Source: Leptospira haakeii (lineage in GTDB: Bacteria; Spirochaetota; Leptospiria; Leptospirales; Leptospiraceae). Taken from it: a stretch of DNA of 64,000 nt. Each line of letters starts with the position of its first letter. The stretch's first letter is position 1. The DNA is taken from positions 172,722 through 236,721 of the forward strand of contig NZ_NPEG01000004.1 in assembly GCF_002812045.1 (NCBI RefSeq), written 5' to 3'. The translations under genes were made by a program, and so were the position numbers. The notes under the pieces were generated by a model. The model was not told the origin of the DNA. It saw only the letters and a program-made list of their open reading frames with translations, and searched no databases. Below are positions 1-10,331 of the stretch, in pieces.

Positions 1-2
1 CT

Positions 3-2069
3 TTAGTTGCCCATGATGAGTCTAAAGATTATTCTCGCACAATCTCTCCTTTGTATTATAAAAAGAGGATCGTAGAAGGAAATATTACCACCAAAGCTTT
101 TCATTCATTACTTTTGCCGTTATTTCTATATCATTCTGGTTCTGAATCCAGCCAGAATCAGGATCTATTCCAAGAAAAATCATATAATCTCTTAATACCA
201 TTTTATTTGAGTTATGGTTCTAAGATCAAACTTCCATCTGAAGAGGCATATGTATCCAAGTTTTATACTTTATTATCCGCTTATTCTAATAAGAGAGAAT
301 TGAATGGTGAAGAATCGTCTTCTCTTCTCACTCCATTCTACTATTATTCCAGATATAAAGGTGCTTCCGAAACTTCGGAACAGGCAACTAAGGTAGACTT
401 TTTATTTTTTCCTACGATTTACTATAAACGAAACACCTCGGAAAGCACACTTTTTGTCTTAGGATATTATAGCGAATCTTCCCCCTCCGTCTCGAAAGGT
501 AATTTCCTTGGGTTAGTATCTTCTTCTACCGAGAAAAAAGGTGAAAGGATATCTAATTCTTTTTATATATTTCCTTTCTATTTTTCCGGATCAGAAAAGG
601 AGGGAGAAAAAACGATCGAAAGTTATACTACCATTCCTATTCTTTATTCCGGTTATAAAAAAGAAGATCGCTCGGGATGGAATATATTAGGTTTTTTAAG
701 CGGCTCGGGTTCTAATCAAGAAAGTTCTTTTGCGATCTATCCTTTCTATTCTAATAAGGAAAAAAATATCCCGAATCTGCTTAAAGAAAGAGTTACCTGG
801 GGACTTTTGTATTATTCGGATAGAACCGAATTCCAAGCGGGAAGTTGGAACTCATTTAACGCAAATCCTTTCGGAAAGTTAAAAGCCGAGGAGAAATCTT
901 CTTATGGAAGCAAAACTTTAGAAACTAGTTCTTCTTTTTACTTTTTACCGATCCCGCTCTTATATACATATTCTGAAAAACAAACTTTGGAAAATCGGGA
1001 AAATTCCAAAAGGGAAGTGACCTTTCTGAAATTGATCGATTATTCCAAATACGAATCCGTCTCTCTTAAACAGAATAGTACGGATAAGGTTGTGGATCAA
1101 TGGAGGGATTTTACGGCATTCTTCCTTTTTTCGAATACATTACATACAGTTAAGGATTTAAAGAAGGAAGAGACGACTAGTACGTATTTTAAATCTTATC
1201 TTTTTCCGGTATATAGATTCGAATCGGATAGCGATCCTTTCAAAAAGGAAAAACACTTAAACTTTTTGTTAATTACCGATTATAAATCAGGAAATTCCGG
1301 TTTAGAAAGATTAGTAGTCGGTCCCGCTTTTTATTTGGACAATTCGGAACGTACCGCATACGGTTTGGCTCCTCTCGCATTTTATAGGAAAAGTAGAGAG
1401 TCCAGATTCTGGTTTGCATTCGGCTTTTATAGTTATAAGGATACTGATTGGGATCGCTGGGGATTTGCGGGAATTTTCGATACGAACTACGAGAATTATC
1501 AAAAAAGAAGAAATTTAAACTTCTTCTTGGGTATGATCCATACGGAATTGGAAGAACAAAGAACGAAAGTTGCGATCTTTGGCGGACTCTTGGGTGGATA
1601 TGAAAGAAGTCCTGATTATTCGGATACGAATTTCCTCTGGTTGCGTTGGAAATCAGTTCCTGGCGAAACTCTGGCAAATTTTTTACCGGTCTATTATTAT
1701 CATTCGGATGCATCCGGAACCGCAACTTTGATCCCTCCGGTTTTAGGATATTTCTCTTCCGAAAAAGACGGAAGATTCGATATGCTTGGTTTGGGATTAT
1801 TGTATTATCGAAATCAAAAAATTTCCAAAGAAGAAGATCTGATGCTTGTCGGTCCTGGATTATTCTATTATAGACAGTACGGGAATAATATGAACGGCTT
1901 ACATGCGATGGGAATTTTAGCGATCCCTGGAATGGGGGGCCTTCTTTGGGATTGGGAATACGAGACCAAGACCAAATATAGCAAATACTCTATTCTACAT
2001 TTATTATATAGTCATACGGTCACCAAGGAAGGGAAAGAGATCGATAGAATATTCAGCATCAAGTTATAA
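3..2069 (+). CDS. Repeat-rich hypothetical surface/outer-membrane-type protein (5' end outside window)
   Basis: The reading frame is open from the first bases of the window, so the true start lies to the left; a TTG at 51 is in frame but has no reason to be the start. The visible part (about 690 residues) is rich in Tyr, Phe, Ser and Gly. It is built from loosely repeated blocks of about 40-50 residues in which a beta-strand-like aromatic segment (PFYYYSR, FPTIYYKR, FPFYFSG, IYPFYSN, FLPVYYYH) is followed by WxxLGFL or LGYY-type segments. Alternating aromatic strands suggest a beta-rich exported or outer-membrane protein; this is inference, and no signal peptide can be seen because the N-terminus is missing. 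I recognise no named family. A strong hairpin terminator follows the stop codon directly. Confidence 0.75.
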   Translation, partial: LVAHDESKDYSRTISPLYYKKRIVEGNITTKAFHSLLLPLFLYHSGSESSQNQDLFQEKSYNLLIPFYLSYGSKIKLPSEEAYVSKFYTLLSAYSNKRELNGEESSSLLTPFYYYSRYKGASETSEQATKVDFLFFPTIYYKRNTSESTLFVLGYYSESSPSVSKGNFLGLVSSSTEKKGERISNSFYIFPFYFSGSEKEGEKTIESYTTIPILYSGYKKEDRSGWNILGFLSGSGSNQESSFAIYPFYSNKEKNIPNLLKERVTWGLLYYSDRTEFQAGSWNSFNANPFGKLKAEEKSSYGSKTLETSSSFYFLPIPLLYTYSEKQTLENRENSKREVTFLKLIDYSKYESVSLKQNSTDKVVDQWRDFTAFFLFSNTLHTVKDLKKEETTSTYFKSYLFPVYRFESDSDPFKKEKHLNFLLITDYKSGNSGLERLVVGPAFYLDNSERTAYGLAPLAFYRKSRESRFWFAFGFYSYKDTDWDRWGFAGIFDTNYENYQKRRNLNFFLGMIHTELEEQRTKVAIFGGLLGGYERSPDYSDTNFLWLRWKSVPGETLANFLPVYYYHSDASGTATLIPPVLGYFSSEKDGRFDMLGLGLLYYRNQKISKEEDLMLVGPGLFYYRQYGNNMNGLHAMGILAIPGMGGLLWDWEYETKTKYSKYSILHLLYSHTVTKEGKEIDRIFSIKL

Positions 2070-2070
2070 A

Positions 2071-2098
2071 AAAAGCCGAGGATTTCTCCTCGGCTTTT
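2071..2098. terminator. Bidirectional intrinsic terminator
   Basis: A perfect 12-bp stem (AAAAGCCGAGGA pairing with TCCTCGGCTTTT) with a 4-nt loop begins one base after the stop of the repeat-rich gene and precedes the end of groEL. Because A and T runs flank the GC core on both sides, it can terminate transcription of both convergent genes. Confidence 0.85.
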
Positions 2099-2124
2099 AA
2101 CTTTCCGAAAGGAAGAGAGGCACA

Positions 2125-3780
<1,656 letters not shown>

Positions 3781-3783
3781 CTA

Positions 3784-4071
3784 TTACTTTTTCACGATGG
3801 CAAGAATGTCGCTTTCGCGGATGATTAAGTATTCTTTACCTTCGGATTTAATTTCAGTTCCGGAATATTTGCCGTATAGAACGACATCACCAGCTTTAAC
3901 TTCTAGTGGTATAAGCTTTCCGTCTTCATAACGTCCGCTTCCTACTTCTACAACTTTTCCCTCTTGCGGTTTTTCTTTAGCCGTATCAGGAACGAAGATG
4001 CTGCCGATTTTTTCTTCAGCGTCTTGTTTAGGCTCGACCAGAACACGGTCACCTAGCGGTTTAATCGCCAT
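3784..4071 (-). CDS. groES: 10 kDa co-chaperonin GroES
   Basis: GroES caps the GroEL chamber. The 95-residue product has the family pattern: [14 protein letters not shown] at the start, a mobile-loop region ([20 protein letters not shown]) and the C-terminal block [14 protein letters not shown]. The ATG is preceded by AAGGAG at 4077-4084 region, and the nearest CIRCE element begins immediately upstream of that ribosome site, so HrcA binding or an RNA hairpin could affect both transcription and translation. It is the first gene of the groES-groEL operon. Confidence 0.98.
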   Translation of the reverse strand: MAIKPLGDRVLVEPKQDAEEKIGSIFVPDTAKEKPQEGKVVEVGSGRYEDGKLIPLEVKAGDVVLYGKYSGTEIKSEGKEYLIIRESDILAIVKK

Positions 4072-4083
4072 GACTTTCTCCTT

Positions 4084-4110
4084 TTAGCACTTGAAATAAA
4101 TGAGTGCTTG
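4084..4110. promoter_or_regulatory. CIRCE operator 1 (HrcA site) next to the groES ribosome-binding site
   Basis: The sequence is TTAGCACTT, nine spacer bases, GAGTGCTTG, against the CIRCE consensus TTAGCACTC-N9-GAGTGCTAA: one mismatch in the left arm and two in the right. It sits 13 bases from the groES start codon, in the 5' leader. Confidence 0.9.
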
Positions 4111-4149
4111 AATATAAATTCCAGGAAATCCGAAACAGGGGTGGGCGGT

Positions 4150-4176
4150 CAAGCACTTTGGGCAATAGAGTGCTAA
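4150..4176. promoter_or_regulatory. CIRCE operator 2 (HrcA site) upstream of groES
   Basis: The sequence is CAAGCACTT, nine spacer bases, GAGTGCTAA; the right arm matches the CIRCE consensus perfectly. It lies 66 bp from the first element, centre to centre. The groES promoter is probably between or next to the two sites; a TATATT about 10 bases upstream of CIRCE 1 on the minus strand is a possible -10 but its -35 is weak. Confidence 0.88.
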
Positions 4177-4262
4177 AATATTCGTTAAAATCCGCTTAAA
4201 CCCTCGAATTTTTCATTTCCCGTTTTTTAAAGGAAGAAGTCTAAGAGCGAATTGAGAATTAA

Positions 4263-4369
4263 GGGTTCGCACGGAGAACACAAAGATCACGAAGTATTTC
4301 GCTTATAGAATGTAAACGATTCGATCAAGCTTTCAAAATTTCTCCGTGTCCTTTGTGTCTTTGTGCGAA
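4263..4369. repeat. Dispersed intergenic repeat, copy 1 (two inverted arms)
   Basis: The left arm begins GGGTTCGCACGGAGAACAC and continues with AAAGATCACGAAG. The right arm, read on the other strand, begins TTCGCACAAAGACACAAAG. The arms are imperfect inverted repeats about 28 bases long that end in TTCGCAC/GTGCGAA. Related copies lie at 16271-16384, 20591-20704 and, as one arm only, 42359-42389. This copy fills most of the groES-photolyase intergenic region beyond the CIRCE sites. Confidence 0.75.
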
Positions 4370-4393
4370 AAAAATCGAATAGGATAAGATCAT

Positions 4394-5905
4394 TTGTTCT
4401 CAGAGAAAAATTTAATCAGAGTCCGGGAAGGAAATAAGAAGCCCGTCTTGGAAGAAGGAGAATATATTCTCTATTGGATTCGAGCGAATCGAAGGTTGGC
4501 TTGGAATCATTCTTTGGATTATTCCATTCATCTTTCTAAAAAATTTGGGAAACCTTTGGTCATCTTTGAATCCGTCATGATGGATTTCGAATGGAGTTCT
4601 CCTAGGCTCCAACAATTTCTTTTAGAAGGAATTTGTGATACTGTAAAAGACGCAACCCGTATCGGTCTTACATATTGGCCTTTTGTAGAAACAAAGAGGC
4701 ATTCTCTTTCGGAGATCATCCCGAGTATTTTAGAAAAATCTTCTATTGTGATTACGGATGATTTTCCTTGTTTTTTTCTTCCACTACATGCTCAGAAACT
4801 TTCAGAGACCCTAAATTGTAAACTATTGCTCGTGGATTCTAATTCTATCACTCCACTTGCTTCTTATGAAAAATCATTCGGATACGCTAGGGTATTGAGA
4901 CCTAAACTTCATGATAGGTTTGTGGAATCTTATGTTCATAGATCTAGTCCAAAACCGAATCCAAAAGGAATTCCAAGTTCTGATCATTTAAAAAAGCCGA
5001 AATTCCTATTTTCAGGGGAGAAGGAAGACATCTCTTCGTACCTGGAAAAAATGAATTCTCAGTTTCCAAATGTTCTTCCTGTTCCAGGTAAGACTGGGGG
5101 GCGAAAAGAAGGGCTCAAACTTCTTAAAAAATTCCTAAAAGAAGGACTTCCATTTTATTCGGAAGAAAGAAGTGAACCGAGACCTCCCGATAGAATGAAG
5201 GCTTCTTCTCTTTCTCCTTATTTACATTTCGGAATGATCTCAATAGATGAAATCGTCACTGCGGTTTTAGAATCTGATCCAAAGATAGATTGGAGTCCAG
5301 ATACATTAAATCATTCTTATAGAGGAAAGAATGAAGGTTTCTTTCATCCAAACTCAAATATAAATTCATTTTTAGACGAACTTTTAACTTGGAGAGAACT
5401 CGGTTATCTTTTATTCTATAAGGAACCAAGTTTTAGAAAGGATCTTGCCATTCTTCCGAATTGGGCAAAACTTTCTTTAGAAGCGCATAGAGGAGATAGG
5501 AGAGAATATACATATACTAAAGAACAATTCGAAAATGCTATGACTCATGACCCTATCTGGAATGCAGCTCAGAAAGAATTAGTTCTTACGGGAACCATCC
5601 AAAATTATCTCAGAATGCTTTGGGGTAAAAAAGTGATAGAATGGTCTTCTTCACCCGAAGAAGCATTTCGTATATTAGAAGATTTGAATCATAAATATGC
5701 GTATGATGGAAGGGATCCGAATTCTTATACGGGAATCCTATGGTGTTTTGGTGCGTTTGACCGACCTTGGTCCCCGGAAAGAGCAGTGCTCGGAAATATT
5801 CGCTATATGTCCTCGGATTCCACTTCTAAAAAATTCAAAATGAAACCGTATTTGGAATATATCAAATCCCTCGAAGGTTTTTCGGAACTCCAACTCTTTA
5901 AATAA
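4394..5905 (+). CDS. phr: Class II deoxyribodipyrimidine (CPD) photolyase
   Basis: The enzyme uses FAD and light to split cyclobutane pyrimidine dimers. The 503-residue product fits class II rather than class I photolyases. It opens with YWIRANRRLAWNHSL and LVIFE in the N-terminal antenna domain. The C-terminal FAD domain carries SPYLHFGMIS, ELLTWRELGYLL, the helix HDPIWNAAQKELVLTG, LRMLWGKKVIEW, and DGRDPNSYTGILWCFGAFDRPW followed by GNIRYMS. The start is TTG, preceded by AGGATAAG at a suitable distance; no ATG exists early enough to keep the N-terminal domain. It appears to be a single-gene unit downstream of repeat copy 1. The class assignment is firm. Confidence 0.92.
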   Translation: MFSEKNLIRVREGNKKPVLEEGEYILYWIRANRRLAWNHSLDYSIHLSKKFGKPLVIFESVMMDFEWSSPRLQQFLLEGICDTVKDATRIGLTYWPFVETKRHSLSEIIPSILEKSSIVITDDFPCFFLPLHAQKLSETLNCKLLLVDSNSITPLASYEKSFGYARVLRPKLHDRFVESYVHRSSPKPNPKGIPSSDHLKKPKFLFSGEKEDISSYLEKMNSQFPNVLPVPGKTGGRKEGLKLLKKFLKEGLPFYSEERSEPRPPDRMKASSLSPYLHFGMISIDEIVTAVLESDPKIDWSPDTLNHSYRGKNEGFFHPNSNINSFLDELLTWRELGYLLFYKEPSFRKDLAILPNWAKLSLEAHRGDRREYTYTKEQFENAMTHDPIWNAAQKELVLTGTIQNYLRMLWGKKVIEWSSSPEEAFRILEDLNHKYAYDGRDPNSYTGILWCFGAFDRPWSPERAVLGNIRYMSSDSTSKKFKMKPYLEYIKSLEGFSELQLFK

Positions 5906-5984
5906 CAGCCGTTATTATAAAGGGAAGAGAAGTTGTTGCGGATTCTTTTTCCTTGCCGTATTATGTAGTTCCGGAGGGAGAAAG

Positions 5985-6320
5985 ATGACTGAAAATAAAA
6001 AATACGAAACCCTGCAGGAATTCTGGCCATTCTACTTGAGAGAACATTCAAACAAAATGAACCGTGTATTCCATTTTATCGGAACCACATGCGCTCTAGT
6101 GTTTATCGTTTCCGCAATCTTCTATATGAATGCTTGGTACTTACTGGGAGCATTGTTTAGCGGATACTTTTTCGCGTGGATAGGGCATTTCTTCTTAGAA
6201 AAAAACCGCCCCGCTACGTTTATTTATCCGTTCAAATCTTTCGTAAGCGACTGGAGAATGTATTTTTGCACGATTACCGGACAACTCGGTAAAGAACTGC
6301 AAAAGGCAGGAGTGAAGTAA
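5985..6320 (+). CDS. DUF962 / Mpo1-like membrane protein
   Basis: The 111-residue protein matches the DUF962 (Mpo1-like) family, whose yeast member is a dioxygenase in fatty-acid alpha-oxidation; bacterial roles are largely unknown. Visible family features are FYLREHSNKMNRVFHFIGT with its conserved histidines, two membrane helices (about residues 34-52 and 54-70), and AWIGHFFLEKNRPATF followed by YPFKSFVSDWRMY. The conserved His residues in NRVFHFIG and WIGHFFLEKNRPA would be the metal ligands. A strong GGAGGGA ribosome site precedes the ATG. It follows the photolyase by 79 bases and may share its transcript. Confidence 0.88.
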   Translation: MTENKKYETLQEFWPFYLREHSNKMNRVFHFIGTTCALVFIVSAIFYMNAWYLLGALFSGYFFAWIGHFFLEKNRPATFIYPFKSFVSDWRMYFCTITGQLGKELQKAGVK

Positions 6321-6542
6321 GTTATCTATATTTCGGAATCGCAGCGTAGTAATTTTCACGTTACCTGCGATTTCGTTACGATTACCCCATTTGAGGGATA
6401 CTCGTTTGTTACTGAAGCGGTGTAGGTTTAATTCGCTTATTAAGTAACGTTATAAATTATTGTCGGCTTACGTTTTTTTCTTTCTCAATCTATAATTAAT
6501 CAATACATAGGCTCATTCTTAGAACGAAGAGAGGTTCTCTGA

Positions 6543-8816
6543 TTGGATCCCGTTCTTCCCGCCGCCAAAGAATTAGCAAAGAATGTAGACACCCTATGGG
6601 TGATTTTCGCCTCCGCTCTTGTCTTTTTTATGCAAGCTGGCTTTTTGCTTTTAGAATCAGGATTAGTTCGATCTAAAAATTCGATCAATGTCGCAATTAA
6701 AAACCTGCTCGATTACGTTGTAGGAACAATTTGTTTCTTTTTGATCGGTTATGGTTTGATGTACGGGACTAGCTTCAATGGCTGGATCGGTAAGGACCTA
6801 TTTCTTTTAGAGGGTCTTACCACTGGCAAAGAATTTGCCTTCTTCCTGTTTCAAGTTACCTTTATGGGAACAGCCGCGACTATCGTATCCGGTGCAGTTG
6901 CAGAGAGGATTCGGTTCCAAGCATATTTAGTCTGTTCCCTTTTTGTTTCCTTATTCATCTATCCTGTTTTTGGTCATTGGGCTTGGGGAGGAGGTTGGTT
7001 AAGCCAATCAGGCTTTCATGATTTTGCCGGAAGTTCAGTCGTACATTCAGTTGGTGCTTGGGTATCTCTTGCAGGAGTGATCGTACTCGGGCCCAGAAAA
7101 GATCGTTTTGATTCGGATGGAAAACCAAGGGAATTGTATGGTCATAATCTTCCTTTTTCCGTTTTAGGAACTTTCATCTTATGGTTTGGTTGGTTTGGCT
7201 TCAACGGCGGAAGTACACTCGCTCTCACTGACGCTGTTCCAAAAATTATAGTAAATACCAGTCTTGCTGCTTGCGCGGGATGTAGTGCAGCCATCATATT
7301 CGACTATATCACAAAAGGTGTTCCTCATGTAGGAGGTGCAATCAACGGAGTCCTTGCTGGGTTAGTCGCAATTACTGCAGGTTGTGATGCAGTGAGTCCA
7401 GCTTCTTCTTTAATTATCGGATTGATCGCAGGTATACTTGCAGAAGTTGCAGTTTGGATCATGGAGAATTTTCTAAAGTTAGATGATGTAGTGAGTGCAT
7501 TCCCTGTTCATGGAGTTGGGGGAATTTGGGGGACCTTGGCTGTAAGTTTATTTGCACAAGAAGAGTCCTTACGCAGTTGGAATCAATGGCAAGCTCAACT
7601 TACTGGTGTAGCAGTTTGTGCGATTTGGGCTTTCAGCATGGGACTTATTTTATTCTTCTTAATGAAGTTCACTATTTCAATCCGTGTATCTTCGGAAGAA
7701 GAGGATAGAGGATTGAATGAATCTGAACACGGTGCTAAAACAGTTTGGCTAGACTTGATGAACGCGATGAAATACGTCGCAGATTCCAAGGACTTGAGAA
7801 AAAGAATAGATGTGGATCCGGGAGTGGAATCCGGAGCTGTCGCTGAATTATTCAATCGTTTACTTTTGAGTTTAACCCAGATCATCGGAGTGGTAAAAGA
7901 AAATTCGGATAAGATAGAAAACGAATCCGGGCTCTTAGAAAATTCCACCCTGGCCATCACCAAAGAGATCGAAAAACAAAAGGAAAGAACCGCACTTGTT
8001 CGGGAAACTTCCGACATATTGGAATCATCCTTAAAGGCGGTTTTGGATTTAGTTCGAGAAGAAAGAAGAAGGTCTTCCGAAATGAGAAGAATGTCCGAAG
8101 AAATGTCCCAAGGAATGAGGGAACTACAGACGGATATTTTGACCTCAGGCAAGATAAGCGAGTCCATACAATCCATTGCTTTCACCGGTGAGAGAACTTT
8201 GGAAAGGACAGTAAAAAGTATGCAAGGCCTGAACGGTTCCGCCAAAAAAGTGGAAGAGCTTGTAGTGATTCTTCAAAAAATTGCGGAACAACTTGGAATG
8301 TTGTCGATCAACGCTTCTATCGAATCCGCAAGAGGTGGAGATAAAGGATTTGCAGTGGTTGCGGAACAGATATCGGTTCTTTCCGAAAAAACGGCTTCGA
8401 ATGCAAAACAGGCAAATAAATATCTACAAGAGATTTGGGAGACTGTGACCGGTTCCTTACAGTCCTTATCCGAAACAGTCGACTCATTTAAATCTATCTT
8501 AATACAGATACCGGAACTTTCCAAAACTATGAAAGGAGCCTTCGATTCTGTGCGCGATTATTCTTCCAGATCGGATGAACTGGAAACTTCCATCCAGGGA
8601 GTGGCCAATATGAGCGAATCAGTCGCAGGAGATATGGAAAAACGTTATTCAGAATTGAACAAGATGAGGGACTTTTTTTGCGAGTTAGAGGATGGTGCAG
8701 TCCGGATCGGATCTCTGTTGGAGGACCTACAGAAGATGAGCCTTATGTTAAGCGGACAAACAATCCGAATGCACCGAGTAGTTGATATTTTTCAAATAGA
8801 ACCTAACGCAAGCTGA
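6543..8816 (+). CDS. Ammonium transporter (Amt) fused to a methyl-accepting chemotaxis-type signalling domain
   Basis: Residues about 10-380 form an Amt/Rh ammonium channel: QAGFLLLESGLVRSKN near the N-terminus, ERIRFQAYLV, GSSVVHSVGAW with His168, and FPVHGVGGIWG with His323. Both pore twin-histidines are therefore present. After a linker, residues about 440-750 form a long coiled coil with an MCP signalling tip, LSINASIESARGGDKGFAVVAEQ (about 587-609). At the hairpin turn the tip is two residues shorter than the usual RAGExGxGF pattern. The fusion suggests a membrane chemoreceptor that senses or transports ammonium and signals to CheA/CheW in the cytoplasm; this is inference. The start is TTG with AGAGG upstream. 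No chemotaxis gene is adjacent. It converges on the adenylate cyclase, four bases apart. Confidence 0.92.
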   Translation: MDPVLPAAKELAKNVDTLWVIFASALVFFMQAGFLLLESGLVRSKNSINVAIKNLLDYVVGTICFFLIGYGLMYGTSFNGWIGKDLFLLEGLTTGKEFAFFLFQVTFMGTAATIVSGAVAERIRFQAYLVCSLFVSLFIYPVFGHWAWGGGWLSQSGFHDFAGSSVVHSVGAWVSLAGVIVLGPRKDRFDSDGKPRELYGHNLPFSVLGTFILWFGWFGFNGGSTLALTDAVPKIIVNTSLAACAGCSAAIIFDYITKGVPHVGGAINGVLAGLVAITAGCDAVSPASSLIIGLIAGILAEVAVWIMENFLKLDDVVSAFPVHGVGGIWGTLAVSLFAQEESLRSWNQWQAQLTGVAVCAIWAFSMGLILFFLMKFTISIRVSSEEEDRGLNESEHGAKTVWLDLMNAMKYVADSKDLRKRIDVDPGVESGAVAELFNRLLLSLTQIIGVVKENSDKIENESGLLENSTLAITKEIEKQKERTALVRETSDILESSLKAVLDLVREERRRSSEMRRMSEEMSQGMRELQTDILTSGKISESIQSIAFTGERTLERTVKSMQGLNGSAKKVEELVVILQKIAEQLGMLSINASIESARGGDKGFAVVAEQISVLSEKTASNAKQANKYLQEIWETVTGSLQSLSETVDSFKSILIQIPELSKTMKGAFDSVRDYSSRSDELETSIQGVANMSESVAGDMEKRYSELNKMRDFFCELEDGAVRIGSLLEDLQKMSLMLSGQTIRMHRVVDIFQIEPNAS

Positions 8817-8820
8817 ACTG

Positions 8821-10164
8821 TTAGGTCCCTACTGCAACCACAGTTACCAGTTTTTCTTTTCCTTTTACTTGCACTGGTGGAAGTGTCTCTCCCCTGAAAT
8901 TTGCACCTGCAAGTTTCCAGGTTTCTTCCGAGACCAATAATTCTTTTCCGAAGTTTTTAGTAAGGGATTCGATTCTGGAAGCAGTGTTGACTGCGTCTCC
9001 TATTACTGTGAATTCCGCTCTTCTACTTGTTTCAATATTTCCGGAGAAAACTTCTCCCGTATGGATACCAATTCCGATCCGTACTGGCTCCAACCCTTTT
9101 GATTCTCTGGCCTTATTGAATTCCCCTAATTTTTCCAACATCTTCTGTCCGCATTGTAGCGCGCGGATCGCATCGGATGCAGGATCAGCGGAAGGATAAG
9201 GAGTTCCGAATGTGGCCATGACTGCGTCGCCAATATATTTATCCAAGGTCCCACCAAATTCAAAAACACAATCAGTTAATGTTTCTCTAATAGAGGAAAG
9301 GAATCTGCTCAGTTCTAATGGATCCATATTCTCGGAAAGAGCCGTGAAGTTTCGGATATCGGTAAATAATATTGTAGCAGTTTGTCTTCTTCCCTCCAAT
9401 ACGTTGGGGTTGGTCATCATTTCTTCTACCATTCCGGGGGAGAAGTAGCGCGATAATAAGGATCTTTGGGCTTCTCCTTCTCCAATTCTTCTGATCATGA
9501 TGAGGGTTCTTAAGATCCCGAAAGAAAAGAAAAATGCCAAAATTAGATAGACCATAGGTCTTCCGAATAGCGCATCAGTGACTAGGACATTCGGCCCCAT
9601 CACATAATCTCCCCAATCTTTCGCAAATACCATTTTGTCGTAGATTAATGCATAGGAGAAGATCCCAAAATAAACCAGATAAAATAAGATTACACTTAAG
9701 ACAACATATCTTAATCTGAATTGGATCAATGAAAATGCAAGAGGGAAGAATAAAAAATTCATGATAGGATTTTTGATCGCAAATCCAAGATCAAATGAGT
9801 TTTCGTGAAGAGTATAATATAATAATAAAGAACTGATCACGAAAAAATCCGAGACTAATGCAAGATAAGAAAAACCTTTAATCGCCCAATGAGTGCAGGT
9901 CCGGATTACGTATGTGTGTCCAATCGTAACTGCAGTGAAAATTGCAAATGCGATCCCGTTAACTAGTGCGTCTCCACTTTTCCAGTTTAAGGCCAACTGA
10001 GCCGCGAAAAATATTAGAAGCAGATATCGGAAGGCGTTGGATACATAGGCGCCTATGATTTCTTCGTTTTCTAAAACCTTACGGACCGAATCGTCCATTT
10101 TGCTTCGATCTGTTATTTCCAGTATATTACAAAGAAACTTAGGTAGATAATCTTTGATAGGCAT
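8821..10164 (-). CDS. Class III adenylate cyclase with N-terminal membrane domain
   Basis: The protein (447 residues) has about six hydrophobic helices in residues 40-230 and a C-terminal class III cyclase domain from about residue 255. Catalytic features are complete: metal-binding Asp in ATILFTDIRNF and in KYIGDAVMATFG, the substrate Lys in LDKYIGD, an Asp in FTVIGDAVNTASR that favours ATP over GTP, and the transition-state Asn and Arg of NTASRIE. It should make cAMP at the inner membrane face, gated by the membrane domain, whose signal is unknown. The ATG has GGGAG very close upstream; an internal ATG at 10101 is an alternative. It is monocistronic and converges on the Amt-MCP gene. Confidence 0.92.
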   Translation of the reverse strand: MPIKDYLPKFLCNILEITDRSKMDDSVRKVLENEEIIGAYVSNAFRYLLLIFFAAQLALNWKSGDALVNGIAFAIFTAVTIGHTYVIRTCTHWAIKGFSYLALVSDFFVISSLLLYYTLHENSFDLGFAIKNPIMNFLFFPLAFSLIQFRLRYVVLSVILFYLVYFGIFSYALIYDKMVFAKDWGDYVMGPNVLVTDALFGRPMVYLILAFFFSFGILRTLIMIRRIGEGEAQRSLLSRYFSPGMVEEMMTNPNVLEGRRQTATILFTDIRNFTALSENMDPLELSRFLSSIRETLTDCVFEFGGTLDKYIGDAVMATFGTPYPSADPASDAIRALQCGQKMLEKLGEFNKARESKGLEPVRIGIGIHTGEVFSGNIETSRRAEFTVIGDAVNTASRIESLTKNFGKELLVSEETWKLAGANFRGETLPPVQVKGKEKLVTVVAVGT

Positions 10165-10331
10165 AGCTCCCTAAAATACTCCTTTCCATTTTTGCTTCAA
10201 TCGTTTCTTATTGTTTTCGACTGAATCGATTAACAAAAGGAATGTTATAATTCTAAAATAAAAAACCGAATCGGTGGAACTTTTATACAAAACCAAGATC
10301 GATCCGATCTGGGCTAGAACAGGATGGAAGA

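Noticed and set aside
7595..8245. Minus-strand open frame opposite the MCP part of the Amt fusion
   Set aside because: Antisense shadow of a coiled coil; Ser-rich and without motif.
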